Assembly (NCBI GenBank): GCA_036871055.1
Contig: CP141893.1
Span: forward strand, 3,038,001 to 3,102,000
Source of the DNA: Bisbaumannia sp015645095
Lineage (GTDB): Bacteria > Pseudomonadota > Gammaproteobacteria > Pseudomonadales > Halomonadaceae
Reading direction: 5' to 3'
DNA: 64,000 nucleotides
Shown here: one piece after another, positions 1 through 7,904 of the stretch
Layout of the letters: each line of letters starts with the position of its first letter
Position numbering within the stretch: the first letter of the stretch is position 1
Translations under genes and position numbers: made by a program
Notes under the pieces: model-generated
The model's input: only the letters and a program-made list of their open reading frames with translations
Database searches by the model: none
What the model was told of the DNA's origin: nothing

Positions 1-219
1 CGCATCGTCCGCGACGAGAGCGTCGTCGCCTTCGAGCGTCGCGGCGACACCCTCCACCTGGAGGCCAATAACGACGCCACGCTACTGCTGCTGAGCGGCG
101 AGCCCATCGATGAACCGGTGGCCGGCCAGGGCCCCTTCGTGATGAATCACGAGGCCGAGCTCCACCAAGCCTTTGCCGACTTCCAGACCGGGAAGTTCGG
201 CAACCCAGGAGGCGCATGA
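1..219 (+). CDS. Pirin family protein, C-terminal fragment (cut by window edge)
   Basis: The window opens inside a reading frame of 72 codons that ends in TGA at 217-219. The residues GEPIDEPVAGQGPFVMN near the end, then an acidic helix and a terminal KFGNPGG stretch, are typical of the C-terminal cupin of pirins (the GEP-x-P-V-x-GPFVMN pattern). The N-terminal cupin with the metal-binding histidines lies outside the window, so metal binding and activity cannot be judged. A second, complete pirin lies about 0.9 kb downstream on the same strand, which suggests two pirin paralogues around the YcaC-like hydrolase. The family call is secure; the substrate is unknown. Confidence 0.85.
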   Translation, partial: RIVRDESVVAFERRGDTLHLEANNDATLLLLSGEPIDEPVAGQGPFVMNHEAELHQAFADFQTGKFGNPGGA

Positions 220-239
220 ATCGACTCATGCCCTCCACT

Positions 240-268
240 CCCTGGCCGGCGATGATCGCCGGCCAGGG
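240..268. other. Perfect 13-bp stem-loop between pirin and YcaC-like gene
   Basis: Bases 240-252 are exactly complementary to 256-268 with a 3-base loop (TGA). No T-tract follows, so it is not a clear intrinsic terminator on either strand. It sits just upstream of the ribosome binding site of the next gene and may separate the two genes' transcripts or affect mRNA stability. Confidence 0.5.
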
Positions 269-297
269 TAACCCACGACCGCGAAAGGAGAACGATC

Positions 298-924
298 ATG
301 TCCTTTACCTATAACCGACTGAACAAGGATGACGTGGCCCTGCTGATGGTGGATCACCAGGCCGGCCTGCTCTCCCTGGTGCGCGACTACAGCCCGGACG
401 ACTTCAAGAACAACGTCCTGGCCCTGGCCGACATCGCCAAGTTCTTCGACATTCCCACCATCCTCACCACCAGCTTCGAGACCGGCCCCAATGGCCCCAT
501 CGTCCCGGAGCTCAAGGAGATGTTCCCCCAGGCCCCCTACTTCGCCCGCCCCGGGCAGATCAACGCCTGGGACAACGAAGAGTTCGTCGCCGCCATCAAG
601 GCCACCGGCAAGAAGCAGCTGCTGATCGCCGGGGTGGTCACCGAGGTGTGCGTGGCCTTCCCGGCCCTCTCCGCCCTGGAGGAGGGCTATGAGGTCTTCG
701 TGGTCACCGACGCTTCCGGCACCTTCAACCAGACCACCCGGGACGCCGCCTGGGATCGCATGTCCCAGGCCGGCGCCCAGCTGATGACCTGGTTCGGGGT
801 GGGCTGCGAGCTGCACCGCGACTGGCGCAACGATATCGAGGGCTTCGGCGGCCTGCTGGCCGGCCACCTGCCCGCCTATGCCAACCTGATGCAGAGCTAC
901 AACCAGCAGAGCCAGCAAGGCTAA
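298..924 (+). CDS. ycaC: YcaC-like isochorismatase-family hydrolase
   Basis: A 208-residue protein of the cysteine hydrolase (isochorismatase-like) superfamily, probably cytoplasmic. It closely follows the YcaC pattern: Asp19 in VDHQAGL, Arg84 in FARPGQ and the nucleophile Cys118 in GVVTEVCV sit at the positions of the E. coli YcaC catalytic triad. Arg in place of the usual Lys is the YcaC hallmark. The family's physiological substrate is unknown, so a specific amidase or isochorismatase activity should not be assumed. The start is supported by AAAGGAG seven to eight bases upstream. It lies between two pirin genes, suggesting shared induction by electrophile or redox stress (inference). Confidence 0.85.
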   Translation: MSFTYNRLNKDDVALLMVDHQAGLLSLVRDYSPDDFKNNVLALADIAKFFDIPTILTTSFETGPNGPIVPELKEMFPQAPYFARPGQINAWDNEEFVAAIKATGKKQLLIAGVVTEVCVAFPALSALEEGYEVFVVTDASGTFNQTTRDAAWDRMSQAGAQLMTWFGVGCELHRDWRNDIEGFGGLLAGHLPAYANLMQSYNQQSQQG

Positions 925-1016
925 GCCGAGGCATCCGCCATCGCCCCGCGAGGCAGCGCCCGCCTGGCTCGACCGGTAGGCCCGCCCCCCGGGGCGACTC
1001 CATCGGAATAGCGTCG

Positions 1017-1069
1017 AAGGCTCGGCACCTGGCAAGGCCCCACAGGGCCTATGCTAAGGGCCGAGCCTT
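1017..1069. other. Nested stem-loop in the leader of the second pirin
   Basis: An outer inverted repeat (AAGGCTCGGC at 1017-1026 against GCCGAGCCTT at 1060-1069) encloses an inner hairpin (AGGCCC / GGGCCT, 1035-1050, loop CACA). It lies between ycaC and the pirin start at 1097. It could be a weak terminator for ycaC or a leader structure of pirin; the downstream T content is too low to decide. Confidence 0.45.
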
Positions 1070-1096
1070 CTCCCTTGACTTCAGGAAACCCGAACC

Positions 1097-2038
1097 ATGA
1101 GCAATCTCGTCAACGAACGCGAGCTCGCCACCTCCCTCGACTGTCCGGTCGTCGATGGCAAGCGCCAGGTGCAGCACGTCACGCCGCACAGCGCCGAGGT
1201 GGGCGGCATCCCCGTCAATCGCGCCCTGCCCCGCCGCCAGCGCCGGCTGATCGGCGCCTGGTGCTTCCTCGATCATATCGGCCCCGCCGACTTCGCGGCG
1301 GACGACCCCGGCCTCAAGGTCGGGCCCCATCCGCATATCGGCCTGCAGACCTTCACCTGGATGATCGAGGGCGAGATCCTCCATCGCGATAGCCTGGGCA
1401 CCGCCCAGGTGATCCGCCCCGGCCAGGTCAACCTGATGACCGCCGGCCGCGGCATCAGCCATACCGAAGAGTCGCTCCCCGGCGAGGCGACCCTGCACGC
1501 CGCCCAGCTATGGATCGCCCTGCCCGAGGCGGATCGCGCCACCGACCCGCGCTTCGATCACTACCCGACCCTGCCGCGCTGGCAAGAAGAAGGCACCGAG
1601 CTGACCCTGCTGGTCGGTGACTTCGCCGGTCACCGGGCCCCGACCCTGACCTTCTCGCCCCTGGTGGCCCTCGACCTGGCCAGCCCCCGAGGCGGCCAGT
1701 TGCGCCTGCCGCTACGCGCGGATTTCGAATACGGCCTGCTGCCCCTGGAGGGCGACCTGGCGATCGAGGGCGAGACCTTCCCGCCCAACGAGCTGGCCTA
1801 CCTGGGCCGCGGCCGCGACGAGGTGACGGTGACCCTGCCAACCGGCGGCCGGGTCCTGCTGGTGGGGGGCGAGCCCCTGGGCGAGGAGATCCTGATCTGG
1901 TGGAACTTCGTCGGCCACAGCAAGGCCGAGATCGCCGAGGCCCAGCGCGACTGGGAGGCCGAGAGCCCCCGCTTCGGCACCATCCCCGAGTTCGACGGCC
2001 CACGGCTGACCGCCCCGCCGCTGCCCTGGAAAGCCTGA
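1097..2038 (+). CDS. Pirin family protein
   Basis: A complete 313-residue bicupin pirin. The N-terminal cupin keeps the metal-ligand pattern: HPHIGLQT near residues 76-83 and a later H-T-E-E near residue 125. Pirins of this class bind Fe(II) and some have quercetin 2,3-dioxygenase activity; whether this one does cannot be read from sequence. The C-terminal cupin ends with the GEPLGEEIL-type segment. Translation starts at ATG 1097 after TTCAGGAAACC. It is followed 31 bases later by an FMN reductase and an ABM monooxygenase, so a three-gene unit acting on quinones or flavonoid-like compounds is a reasonable inference. Confidence 0.88.
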   Translation: MSNLVNERELATSLDCPVVDGKRQVQHVTPHSAEVGGIPVNRALPRRQRRLIGAWCFLDHIGPADFAADDPGLKVGPHPHIGLQTFTWMIEGEILHRDSLGTAQVIRPGQVNLMTAGRGISHTEESLPGEATLHAAQLWIALPEADRATDPRFDHYPTLPRWQEEGTELTLLVGDFAGHRAPTLTFSPLVALDLASPRGGQLRLPLRADFEYGLLPLEGDLAIEGETFPPNELAYLGRGRDEVTVTLPTGGRVLLVGGEPLGEEILIWWNFVGHSKAEIAEAQRDWEAESPRFGTIPEFDGPRLTAPPLPWKA

Positions 2039-2069
2039 TTCTCTTCTCGACCCCAGCCAAGGAGGCCCC

Positions 2070-2669
2070 ATGAGCGACAGCCCCCGCATCCTGGTCTTCG
2101 CCGGCAGTACCCGGCGCGGCTCCCACAACGCCCACCTGGCCCGGCTCGCCACCGAGTCCCTGGAGCGCCACGGCGCCCGAGTCACCCGGATCGACCTCAA
2201 GGACTACCCCCTGCCCCTCTACGACGGCGACCTGGAGGCCGCCGAGGGGCTGCCGGCCCAGGCCCGGCGCCTGCAGGCCCTGCTCGCCGAGCACCAGGGG
2301 CTGCTGATCGCCTCGCCGGAGTACAACGGCTTCCCCACCCCGCTGCTCAAGAACACCCTGGACTGGATGACCCGTCCCGATGGCGAGCGCAGCGGCCTGG
2401 CCCTGTTCGCCGACAAGGTGGCGGCGGTGGTGGCGGCCTCCCCCGGGGCCCTGGGCGGCATGCGCAGCCTGGGCCTGACCCGCCAGCTGCTCGGCAACCT
2501 GGGGGTGATGGTGCTACCCAACCCCCTGGCCCTGCCCCGCGCCGCCCAGGCCTTCGGCGAGGACGGCGACCTGGAGGAAGACGCCGTGCGCCAGCGCCTC
2601 GATGCCCTCTGCCACCGCCTGGTGAATACCCTCGGCCGCCTGAATCCCACCGATGGAGAGACCCCATGA
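2070..2669 (+). CDS. NAD(P)H-dependent FMN reductase family protein
   Basis: A 199-residue flavodoxin-like protein of the NADPH-dependent FMN reductase family (ChrR/YieF/SsuE relatives). The FMN phosphate-binding loop AGSTRRGSHN lies at residues 11-20 and the SPEYNGFPTPLLKN segment, typical of the family, near residue 80-95. Members reduce FMN, quinones or chromate with NAD(P)H. It has an AAGGAGG-like site before ATG 2070. Its last codons overlap the next gene by the ATGA arrangement, so the two are translationally coupled. Together with the upstream pirin this points to quinone handling; the specific substrate is not determined. Confidence 0.87.
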   Translation: MSDSPRILVFAGSTRRGSHNAHLARLATESLERHGARVTRIDLKDYPLPLYDGDLEAAEGLPAQARRLQALLAEHQGLLIASPEYNGFPTPLLKNTLDWMTRPDGERSGLALFADKVAAVVAASPGALGGMRSLGLTRQLLGNLGVMVLPNPLALPRAAQAFGEDGDLEEDAVRQRLDALCHRLVNTLGRLNPTDGETP

Positions 2670-3244
2670 GCGATACCTCCCCTCCCGCGGATATCCATTG
2701 CGACGGCGCCACCCTGCAGATTCACCATAAGGTTCGGCCCGAGGCCCGGGAGCGCTACGAGACCTGGCTGCGCCAGATCATCGAGGCCGCCGGGCGCTTC
2801 CCCGGCCACCAGGGGGTGCATATCCTGCGCCCGCCGGCACAGGGCCAGGACTACGAGATCGCGGTGCGCTTCGCCAGCGAAGAAGATGCCCAGCGCTGGC
2901 GAGAGTCCAACGAGCGCCGGGAGCTGCTGGCGGTGATCCAGCCGGAACTCGCCCAGGACGAGCGCCTCGAAATCCTCAGCGGTATCGATTTCTGGTTCAC
3001 CCCCCCGGAGTCCGGCGCCAAGGTGCCGGTGCGCTGGAAGCAGTGGCTGATCACCACCTCAGTGATCTGGCCCCTGACCATCCTGGTACCGCTGCTCTGG
3101 TGGCCGCTGTTCCGGGTCGCCCCGGTACTCGAGACCTGGGGCCTGCGCCATGGGCTGGTGGCGGCGACCATCGTCGCCCTGGTGGTCTATGTGGTGATGC
3201 CGCGAGTCGTCCGCCGGGTCTCGCCCTGGCTGCATCGACGCTAA
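2666..3244 (+). CDS. Antibiotic biosynthesis monooxygenase (ABM) domain protein with C-terminal membrane anchor
   Basis: A 192-residue protein with two parts. Residues about 10-110 form an ABM/dimeric alpha-beta-barrel domain (HHKVRPEARERYETWL start, the EIAVRFASEEDAQRW strand-helix). Residues about 125-185 carry two strongly hydrophobic segments (SVIWPLTILVPLLWWPLF and LVAATIVALVVYVVM) followed by an Arg-rich tail. Free-standing ABM proteins are cofactor-free oxygenases or quinol monooxygenases; the fused two-helix anchor would place this one at the inner membrane. It overlaps the FMN reductase by four bases (ATGA). A reductase plus membrane ABM pair suggests membrane quinone chemistry, but that is inference. 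Confidence 0.82.
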   Translation: MSDTSPPADIHCDGATLQIHHKVRPEARERYETWLRQIIEAAGRFPGHQGVHILRPPAQGQDYEIAVRFASEEDAQRWRESNERRELLAVIQPELAQDERLEILSGIDFWFTPPESGAKVPVRWKQWLITTSVIWPLTILVPLLWWPLFRVAPVLETWGLRHGLVAATIVALVVYVVMPRVVRRVSPWLHRR

Positions 3245-3277
3245 GCCAACCCCACCACGATCCCAGCTTCCGTGACG

Positions 3278-5659
3278 CTAAGCCAGGCGGCGGCTGGGTA
3301 CCAGCTGCACCGCCACCGCCTTGGCCACCGGGGTATCGCTGCCCTCGCCCACCCGCTCCAGGGGCATCAGCGCATTGGTCTCCGGGTAGTAGGCGGCGCA
3401 ACAGCCCGGCGGGGTGTCATAGGCCACCAGGCGGAAGGCCGGCGCCCGGCGCGGCTCGCCTCGCCTCTCTCCTCGATAAGACTCCCCCAGCAGGTCCACC
3501 CAGTCGCCGGCGCGCAGGCCCAGCCGCGCCAGGTCGTCGGGATGGACGAAGAGCACCCGGCGCTGCCCCTTGACCCCGCGATAGCGATCGTCATAGCCAT
3601 AGACGGTGGTGTTGTACTGGTCGTGGCTGCGCAGGGTCTGCAGGGTCAGCCAGCCCGGGCGCCCGGCCAGGCGCTGGTGCATCACCGCCTCGGGCAGGCC
3701 ACCGGCGGCGAACTCGGCGCGTCCGGAGTCGGTGGGAAAGTCACGCCGGCGGGCCGGGTTGTCGAGGGTAAAGCCCCGGGGCGCCGCCAAGCGGGCGTTG
3801 AAGTCCGCGAAGCCGGGAATCACCGCGGCGATCTCGTCGCGGATACGGTCGTAGTCCGCCACCAGGGCCGTCCAGTCCACCACCGTCGGATCGATACCCC
3901 GCCGCGGCAGCACCCGGGCCAGGGTCGCCGCGGCGATTCCGGCGACGATGGCCGGCTCCGAGCGCAGCTCGGGCGAGGCCGGCGTCAGGCGCCCGGCGCT
4001 GGCATGCACCGCCGACATGGAGTCCTCGACGCTGATGCGCTGGGGCCGGCCCTCGGGGCCCTGGCGGTCTATCTCGCTGCGCCCCAGGCAGGGCAGGATC
4101 AGCGCCTCCCGCCCGGTGATCAGGTGGCTGCGGTTGAGCTTGGTGCTGATCTGCACCGTCAGCCCGGCCCGGCGCAGGGCCGCCTCGGTGCGCGGCGTGT
4201 CCGGGGTGGCCCGGGCGAAGTTGCCGCCCAGGCCGATAAAGACCTCGGCCTGCCCCGCCTCCAGGGCCTGCAGGGCACCCTTGGTATTGAGCCCGGGGTG
4301 GCGCGGCATGGGCACCCCGTAGCGCGCCTCCAGGGCATCCAGCAGCCAGGTCGGTGCCGTCTCGTCGATGCCCATGGTGCGGTCACCCTGCACATTGGAG
4401 TGGCCGCGTACCGGGCAGGCACCGGCCCCGACGCGACCGACATGGCCGCCCAGCAGCAGCAGGTTGATGATCTCGCGCACCGTGGCCACCGAGTGCTCGT
4501 GCTGGGTGATACCCATGGCCCAGGTGATGATCACCCGCGGGGCGCCGGCGTAGATCTCGGCCAGGCGCGCCATCTCTTCCCGCCCCACGCCGGCCTGGGC
4601 CTCCAGCGTCGCCCAGTCGCAGGCCAGCACCGCTTCCCGCCAGGCCGCGTAGCACCGGGTATGAGCCTCGATAAAGGCGCGATCCGGGGTGAAGGTGCCC
4701 GCCGCCTGCCTGGCGAAGAGCGCCTTGGCCAGGCCGCGCAGCAGCGCCATGTCGCCGCCCAGCCGCGGCTGCACATAGTGGCCGGCGATGGGGTGGCTGC
4801 CGGCATGCAGCATCTCGACCTTGCGCTGGGGGTCGGCGAAGCGCTCCAGGCCGCGCTCGCGCAGGGGGTTGATGGCCACGATGGTGGCGCCCCGCTCCGC
4901 CGCCCGGCGCAGGTCCCCCAGCATCCGCGGGTGATTGGTGCCGGGGTTCTGGCCCAGCACGAAGATGGCATCCGCTGCCTCGAAGTCCTCCAGGCGCACC
5001 GTGCCCTTGCTCACCCCCAGGCTCGCCGTCATGCCCAGGCCGCTGGCTTCGTGGCACATATTGGAGCAGTCGGGGAAGTTGTTGGTACCGTACAGGCGCA
5101 CGAACAGCTGGTAGAGGTAGGCGGCCTCGTTACTGGCCCGCCCCGAGGTGTAGAAGAGCGCCCGATCCGTGTCATCGAGGCCGGCCAGGCGCTCGGCGAT
5201 CAGCGCGAAGGCGGCGTCCCAGCCGATGGGCCGATAGCGATCCGTGGCGGCATCATAGTAGAGGGGCTCGACGAGGCGGCCCTGGGCCTCCAGGCGGCAG
5301 TCGTCCCAATTCAGCAGTTCGCTCACCGCATGGCGGGCGAAGAAGTCGCGGCCCACCCGCTTGGCGGTGGCCTCCCAGGCCACTGCCTTGGCGCCGTTCT
5401 CGCAGAACTCGAAGGCGGCGCCATGGGTCGGGTCGCCCCAGGCACAGCCCGGGCAGTCGAAACCGTCGGCCTGATTCATCGCCAGCAGCGCCCGCACCCC
5501 GGTCAACGGGGCACCGCTGCGCGCCAGCTGGCGGCCGACGCTCTTCAGCGCGCCCCAGCCCCCGGCGGGGCCATGGTAAGGGGCCAGGGAGGGCGTGCCG
5601 GCCAGGCGCTTCTCGGTCAACGGCAGTGTCGCCTCGGGCGAGGTGTCGACTTGGCTCAT
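3278..5659 (-). CDS. ydeP: FdhF/YdeP-family molybdopterin oxidoreductase
   Basis: A 793-residue bis-MGD molybdenum oxidoreductase of the YdeP branch. Visible landmarks are the N-terminal ADGFDCPGCAWGD segment, the family motif FPDCSNMCHEASG near residue 200, ARGHSN-type cofactor loops (CPVRGHSNVQGDRTMG) and the C-terminal molydopterin dinucleotide-binding domain with LRSHDQYNTTVYGYDDRYRG. Unlike formate dehydrogenase FdhF it has no obvious selenocysteine context. The physiological substrate of YdeP proteins is unresolved (acid resistance has been linked to E. coli YdeP). The gene overlaps the end of fdhD by four bases, so the sulfur-transfer chaperone is co-translated with its likely client. 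Confidence 0.88.
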   Translation of the reverse strand: MSQVDTSPEATLPLTEKRLAGTPSLAPYHGPAGGWGALKSVGRQLARSGAPLTGVRALLAMNQADGFDCPGCAWGDPTHGAAFEFCENGAKAVAWEATAKRVGRDFFARHAVSELLNWDDCRLEAQGRLVEPLYYDAATDRYRPIGWDAAFALIAERLAGLDDTDRALFYTSGRASNEAAYLYQLFVRLYGTNNFPDCSNMCHEASGLGMTASLGVSKGTVRLEDFEAADAIFVLGQNPGTNHPRMLGDLRRAAERGATIVAINPLRERGLERFADPQRKVEMLHAGSHPIAGHYVQPRLGGDMALLRGLAKALFARQAAGTFTPDRAFIEAHTRCYAAWREAVLACDWATLEAQAGVGREEMARLAEIYAGAPRVIITWAMGITQHEHSVATVREIINLLLLGGHVGRVGAGACPVRGHSNVQGDRTMGIDETAPTWLLDALEARYGVPMPRHPGLNTKGALQALEAGQAEVFIGLGGNFARATPDTPRTEAALRRAGLTVQISTKLNRSHLITGREALILPCLGRSEIDRQGPEGRPQRISVEDSMSAVHASAGRLTPASPELRSEPAIVAGIAAATLARVLPRRGIDPTVVDWTALVADYDRIRDEIAAVIPGFADFNARLAAPRGFTLDNPARRRDFPTDSGRAEFAAGGLPEAVMHQRLAGRPGWLTLQTLRSHDQYNTTVYGYDDRYRGVKGQRRVLFVHPDDLARLGLRAGDWVDLLGESYRGERRGEPRRAPAFRLVAYDTPPGCCAAYYPETNALMPLERVGEGSDTPVAKAVAVQLVPSRRLA

Positions 5660-6513
5660 AACAGGTTCTCCGGGGTATCGGGGGCCTGGCCGCTAAGCAG
5701 CTCCAGGTCACGGCCGCGGTGGCAACAGATCAGGTTGAGGTCACAGGCCCGGGCCACCTCCACCGCCATATCGGAGGGCAGCGCCAGGGTGGCCAGGGTG
5801 GTGATGCCGGCACGCACCGCCTTGTGCACCAGTTCCAGGCTGCAGCGGCTGGAGACCAGCAGGGCCGCGAAGTGCCGCCCCGGATCGCGCCCCCGACGCA
5901 GCCCTTCGCCGATCACCCGGTCCAGGGCGTTATGGCGACCGATATCGCGCCCCAGGGTCAGGGGGCGCCCCCCTGCATCCAGCCCCAGGGCGAGATGCAG
6001 GCCCGGCGCCGAATGCGTGTTCAAGGCCTCCAGGCCGCGCCGCAGCGCCGCCGCCGCCAGGGGCGGCCGTGCCGGCAGACGCCGCAGCCCGGCCAGCAGT
6101 TGCCCCTCCTCGGCCAGCCCGCAGGCGCCGCAGCTGGAGAGCGAGGGGGCGGCACGCCGCAACGCCAGGGCCTGGGCCTCGATCCGCGGTGCCACCGAGA
6201 GATGCACCGCCAACCCATGGCGCAGCCGGGCCAGACGCACTTCGGTGACCTGATCGGCCCGGGTGATCCAGCCGGCGGTATAGGCATGGCCCAGGGCCAG
6301 CGGTTCCAGGGACTCCGGGGTCGCCAACAGGGTCGCCATGGGGCGGTCGTTGAGCAGCAGGGTCAGGGGCGCTTCACAGGGGCCGCTCTGGTCGCGCAGC
6401 GGCCGCCGGCGGCTATCCCGATAGGTCGCGGCACCATCGAAGCGGGCACGGCGCCGTAGTGGCGCCGCGGCAGGCGCTGGAGTCGTGACAAGGGAGGTCG
6501 CAGTGATAGGCAT
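5656..6513 (-). CDS. fdhD: FdhD, formate dehydrogenase sulfurtransferase
   Basis: FdhD passes sulfur from IscS to the molybdenum cofactor of formate-dehydrogenase-like enzymes. The protein (285 residues from the chosen start) has the conserved cysteine loop SCGACG and the GRDIGRHNALDRVIGEGL and VSSRCSLELVHKA segments of the family. A longer open frame to 6579 exists, but its extra residues are low-complexity Arg/Pro; ATG 6513 (MPITATSL) gives a normal family length. The gene is immediately upstream of and overlapping the YdeP-type oxidoreductase, its presumed target. Start position is uncertain by a few codons because the ribosome binding site is weak. Confidence 0.88.
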   Translation of the reverse strand: MPITATSLVTTPAPAAAPLRRRARFDGAATYRDSRRRPLRDQSGPCEAPLTLLLNDRPMATLLATPESLEPLALGHAYTAGWITRADQVTEVRLARLRHGLAVHLSVAPRIEAQALALRRAAPSLSSCGACGLAEEGQLLAGLRRLPARPPLAAAALRRGLEALNTHSAPGLHLALGLDAGGRPLTLGRDIGRHNALDRVIGEGLRRGRDPGRHFAALLVSSRCSLELVHKAVRAGITTLATLALPSDMAVEVARACDLNLICCHRGRDLELLSGQAPDTPENLL

Positions 6514-6622
6514 CAGGGGTCGCCCCGGGGACAGCAACGGATGCCGACAGCCTACTCGGGGGCGTCGCTCCCTCGCCAATGGAGGCGAGCGATCTCATCA
6601 TAGATGCCATCTATCAAACGAC

Positions 6623-7522
6623 TCAGGAGGAAGCCGGCCAGGCCGCCAGCACCTCCTCCAGCAGGCGACTGCGCGGCCGCTGGGGCCGCCACAGCAGGCC
6701 GACCCGATCCCCCGGCCCCGGCAGTCGCCGGGCGAGGATCCCGGAAGCGGTGGCCGGCAGGCACTCCTCCGGCAATACGCCGACCCCCAGCCCGGCCCCC
6801 ACCATCGCCAGCAGGGCGGCGATGGAGTTGGCCTCCAACTGGGGTTCCAGGGACTCGTTCAGGGGCGCTGTCGAGGCTTCCCCCGGGGACTCACCCTGCG
6901 CCTGGAGGCGCGCCGCCAGCAACTGGCGGTTATGCATCTCCGGGGTCAGCAGACAGAGGGGATAGTCCCCCAGGCTCGTCCAGTCGGGGGCCTCGGGCAA
7001 GCGGAAGTGGCGTGGCGAGGCGAGCAGCGCCGGGCGCTCGGCGTGGAGGGGACGATGGGCGAAGCCGGCCATGGCCGGGGCATCCAGGTAGCCCAGCACC
7101 AGGTCCAGCTCGCCGTTTTCCAGCCCCTGGGCCAGGCGCGGCGTGGCCAGCTCGCGCAGGCGCACCCGCAGCCGCGGATGGGTCGCCCGCAGGCCGGCCA
7201 GCGGCGCGGCCAGGGCGCCCAGGGCGGTGGGGATCACCCCCAGAGTCAGGCGCCCGGTAAGGGGCGCATCCGGGGCCAGCTCGCCGCGCAGCGCCTCGAA
7301 TTCGCCGAGGATGCGCCGGGCATGGCCCAGCACCCGCTCTCCCTCCGGGGTCAGCCCCTCGTAGCGACGCCCCCGGCGAATCAGCCGTACCCCCAGTTCC
7401 TCCTCCAGGCCACGCAGCCGCGCCGAGAGGGTCGGCTGGGTGACATGGCAGGCCGCGGCGGCGCGGCCGAAGTGGCGCTCCCGGGCCAGGGCGGCCAGGA
7501 AGGCGAGTTGACGATGATCCAA
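6623..7522 (-). CDS. LysR-family transcriptional regulator (OxyR-like architecture)
   Basis: A 299-residue LysR regulator. The winged helix-turn-helix spans residues about 1-60 (LDHRQLAFLAALARERHFGR onward, then TQPTLSARLRGLEEELG), followed by a substrate-binding domain. The best start is TTG at 7522, preceded by an unusual run GAGGGGGGG as ribosome binding site; the open frame upstream to 7750 merely reads through an intergenic repeat. It is transcribed in the same direction as fdhD and the YdeP-type gene, 109 bases away, and divergently from the ABC exporter. Either could be its target. The effector is unknown. Confidence 0.85.
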   Translation of the reverse strand: MDHRQLAFLAALARERHFGRAAAACHVTQPTLSARLRGLEEELGVRLIRRGRRYEGLTPEGERVLGHARRILGEFEALRGELAPDAPLTGRLTLGVIPTALGALAAPLAGLRATHPRLRVRLRELATPRLAQGLENGELDLVLGYLDAPAMAGFAHRPLHAERPALLASPRHFRLPEAPDWTSLGDYPLCLLTPEMHNRQLLAARLQAQGESPGEASTAPLNESLEPQLEANSIAALLAMVGAGLGVGVLPEECLPATASGILARRLPGPGDRVGLLWRPQRPRSRLLEEVLAAWPASS

Positions 7523-7620
7523 GCGTCCCCCCCCTCGGGGTAGCAGTGATAGACGAGTCCTATGATGCCAGACCTGGCCCCGCTCGCCAGTGTTCCCTCC
7601 TCCAGCGTTGGCATAGCCAA

Positions 7621-7810
7621 GGGGCGCTGGGGGCAGGGCAGAGCGGGGGTTTTTTGCCAGGGGTGAGGAGGATTCCTCCGAACGGGCTGGCCAGGGATGG
7701 CCAGCACCGGTCCTGCAAGCGGAGCAGGATGCGAGAGCGAAGCAGGGCAAAAGTAGCGCCCAGGGAGGGGTTCACAGCGCCCCGCGATGGCCTGCCCCCA
7801 GGATAGCCCC
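7621..7810 (+). repeat. Structured intergenic repeat, copy A (expanded loop)
   Basis: First of four copies of a GC-rich structured repeat (others at 19859, 29291 and 40933). The shared core starts GGGGCGCTGGGGGCAG and ends near CCTGCCCCCAG. In the other copies the centre is the hairpin TTTTGCCA-GGGA-TGGCAAAA. In this copy that loop is replaced by about 80 extra bases (about 7662-7745), which themselves contain GCTGGCCA-GGGA-TGGCCAGC and two smaller hairpins. The outer GGGCTATC-type termini are not clear here. The intergenic span 7523-7904 holds this repeat and the divergent promoters of lysR and the ABC gene; no consensus promoter was convincing. Confidence 0.8.
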
Positions 7811-7904
7811 GGTCCTCAGCGGCAAGGCAGGCTTACCCGACCGACAAGGCGCTAACGCTGGGCTCTGCTACACTCGGCCCTTCTGCTCTGCCGGAGTCCT
7901 CGCC

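Noticed and set aside
3272..6253. 993-codon open frame on the plus strand
   Set aside because: It is antisense to the YdeP-type oxidoreductase and fdhD, has no recognisable motifs and an Ala/Gly/Gln/His-rich composition typical of antisense frames in high-GC DNA.
7523..7750. N-terminal extension of the LysR regulator and similar frames starting MPSLAKNPRS in other repeat copies
   Set aside because: These residues are a translation of the intergenic repeat and recur wherever the repeat lies; they are not protein-coding.
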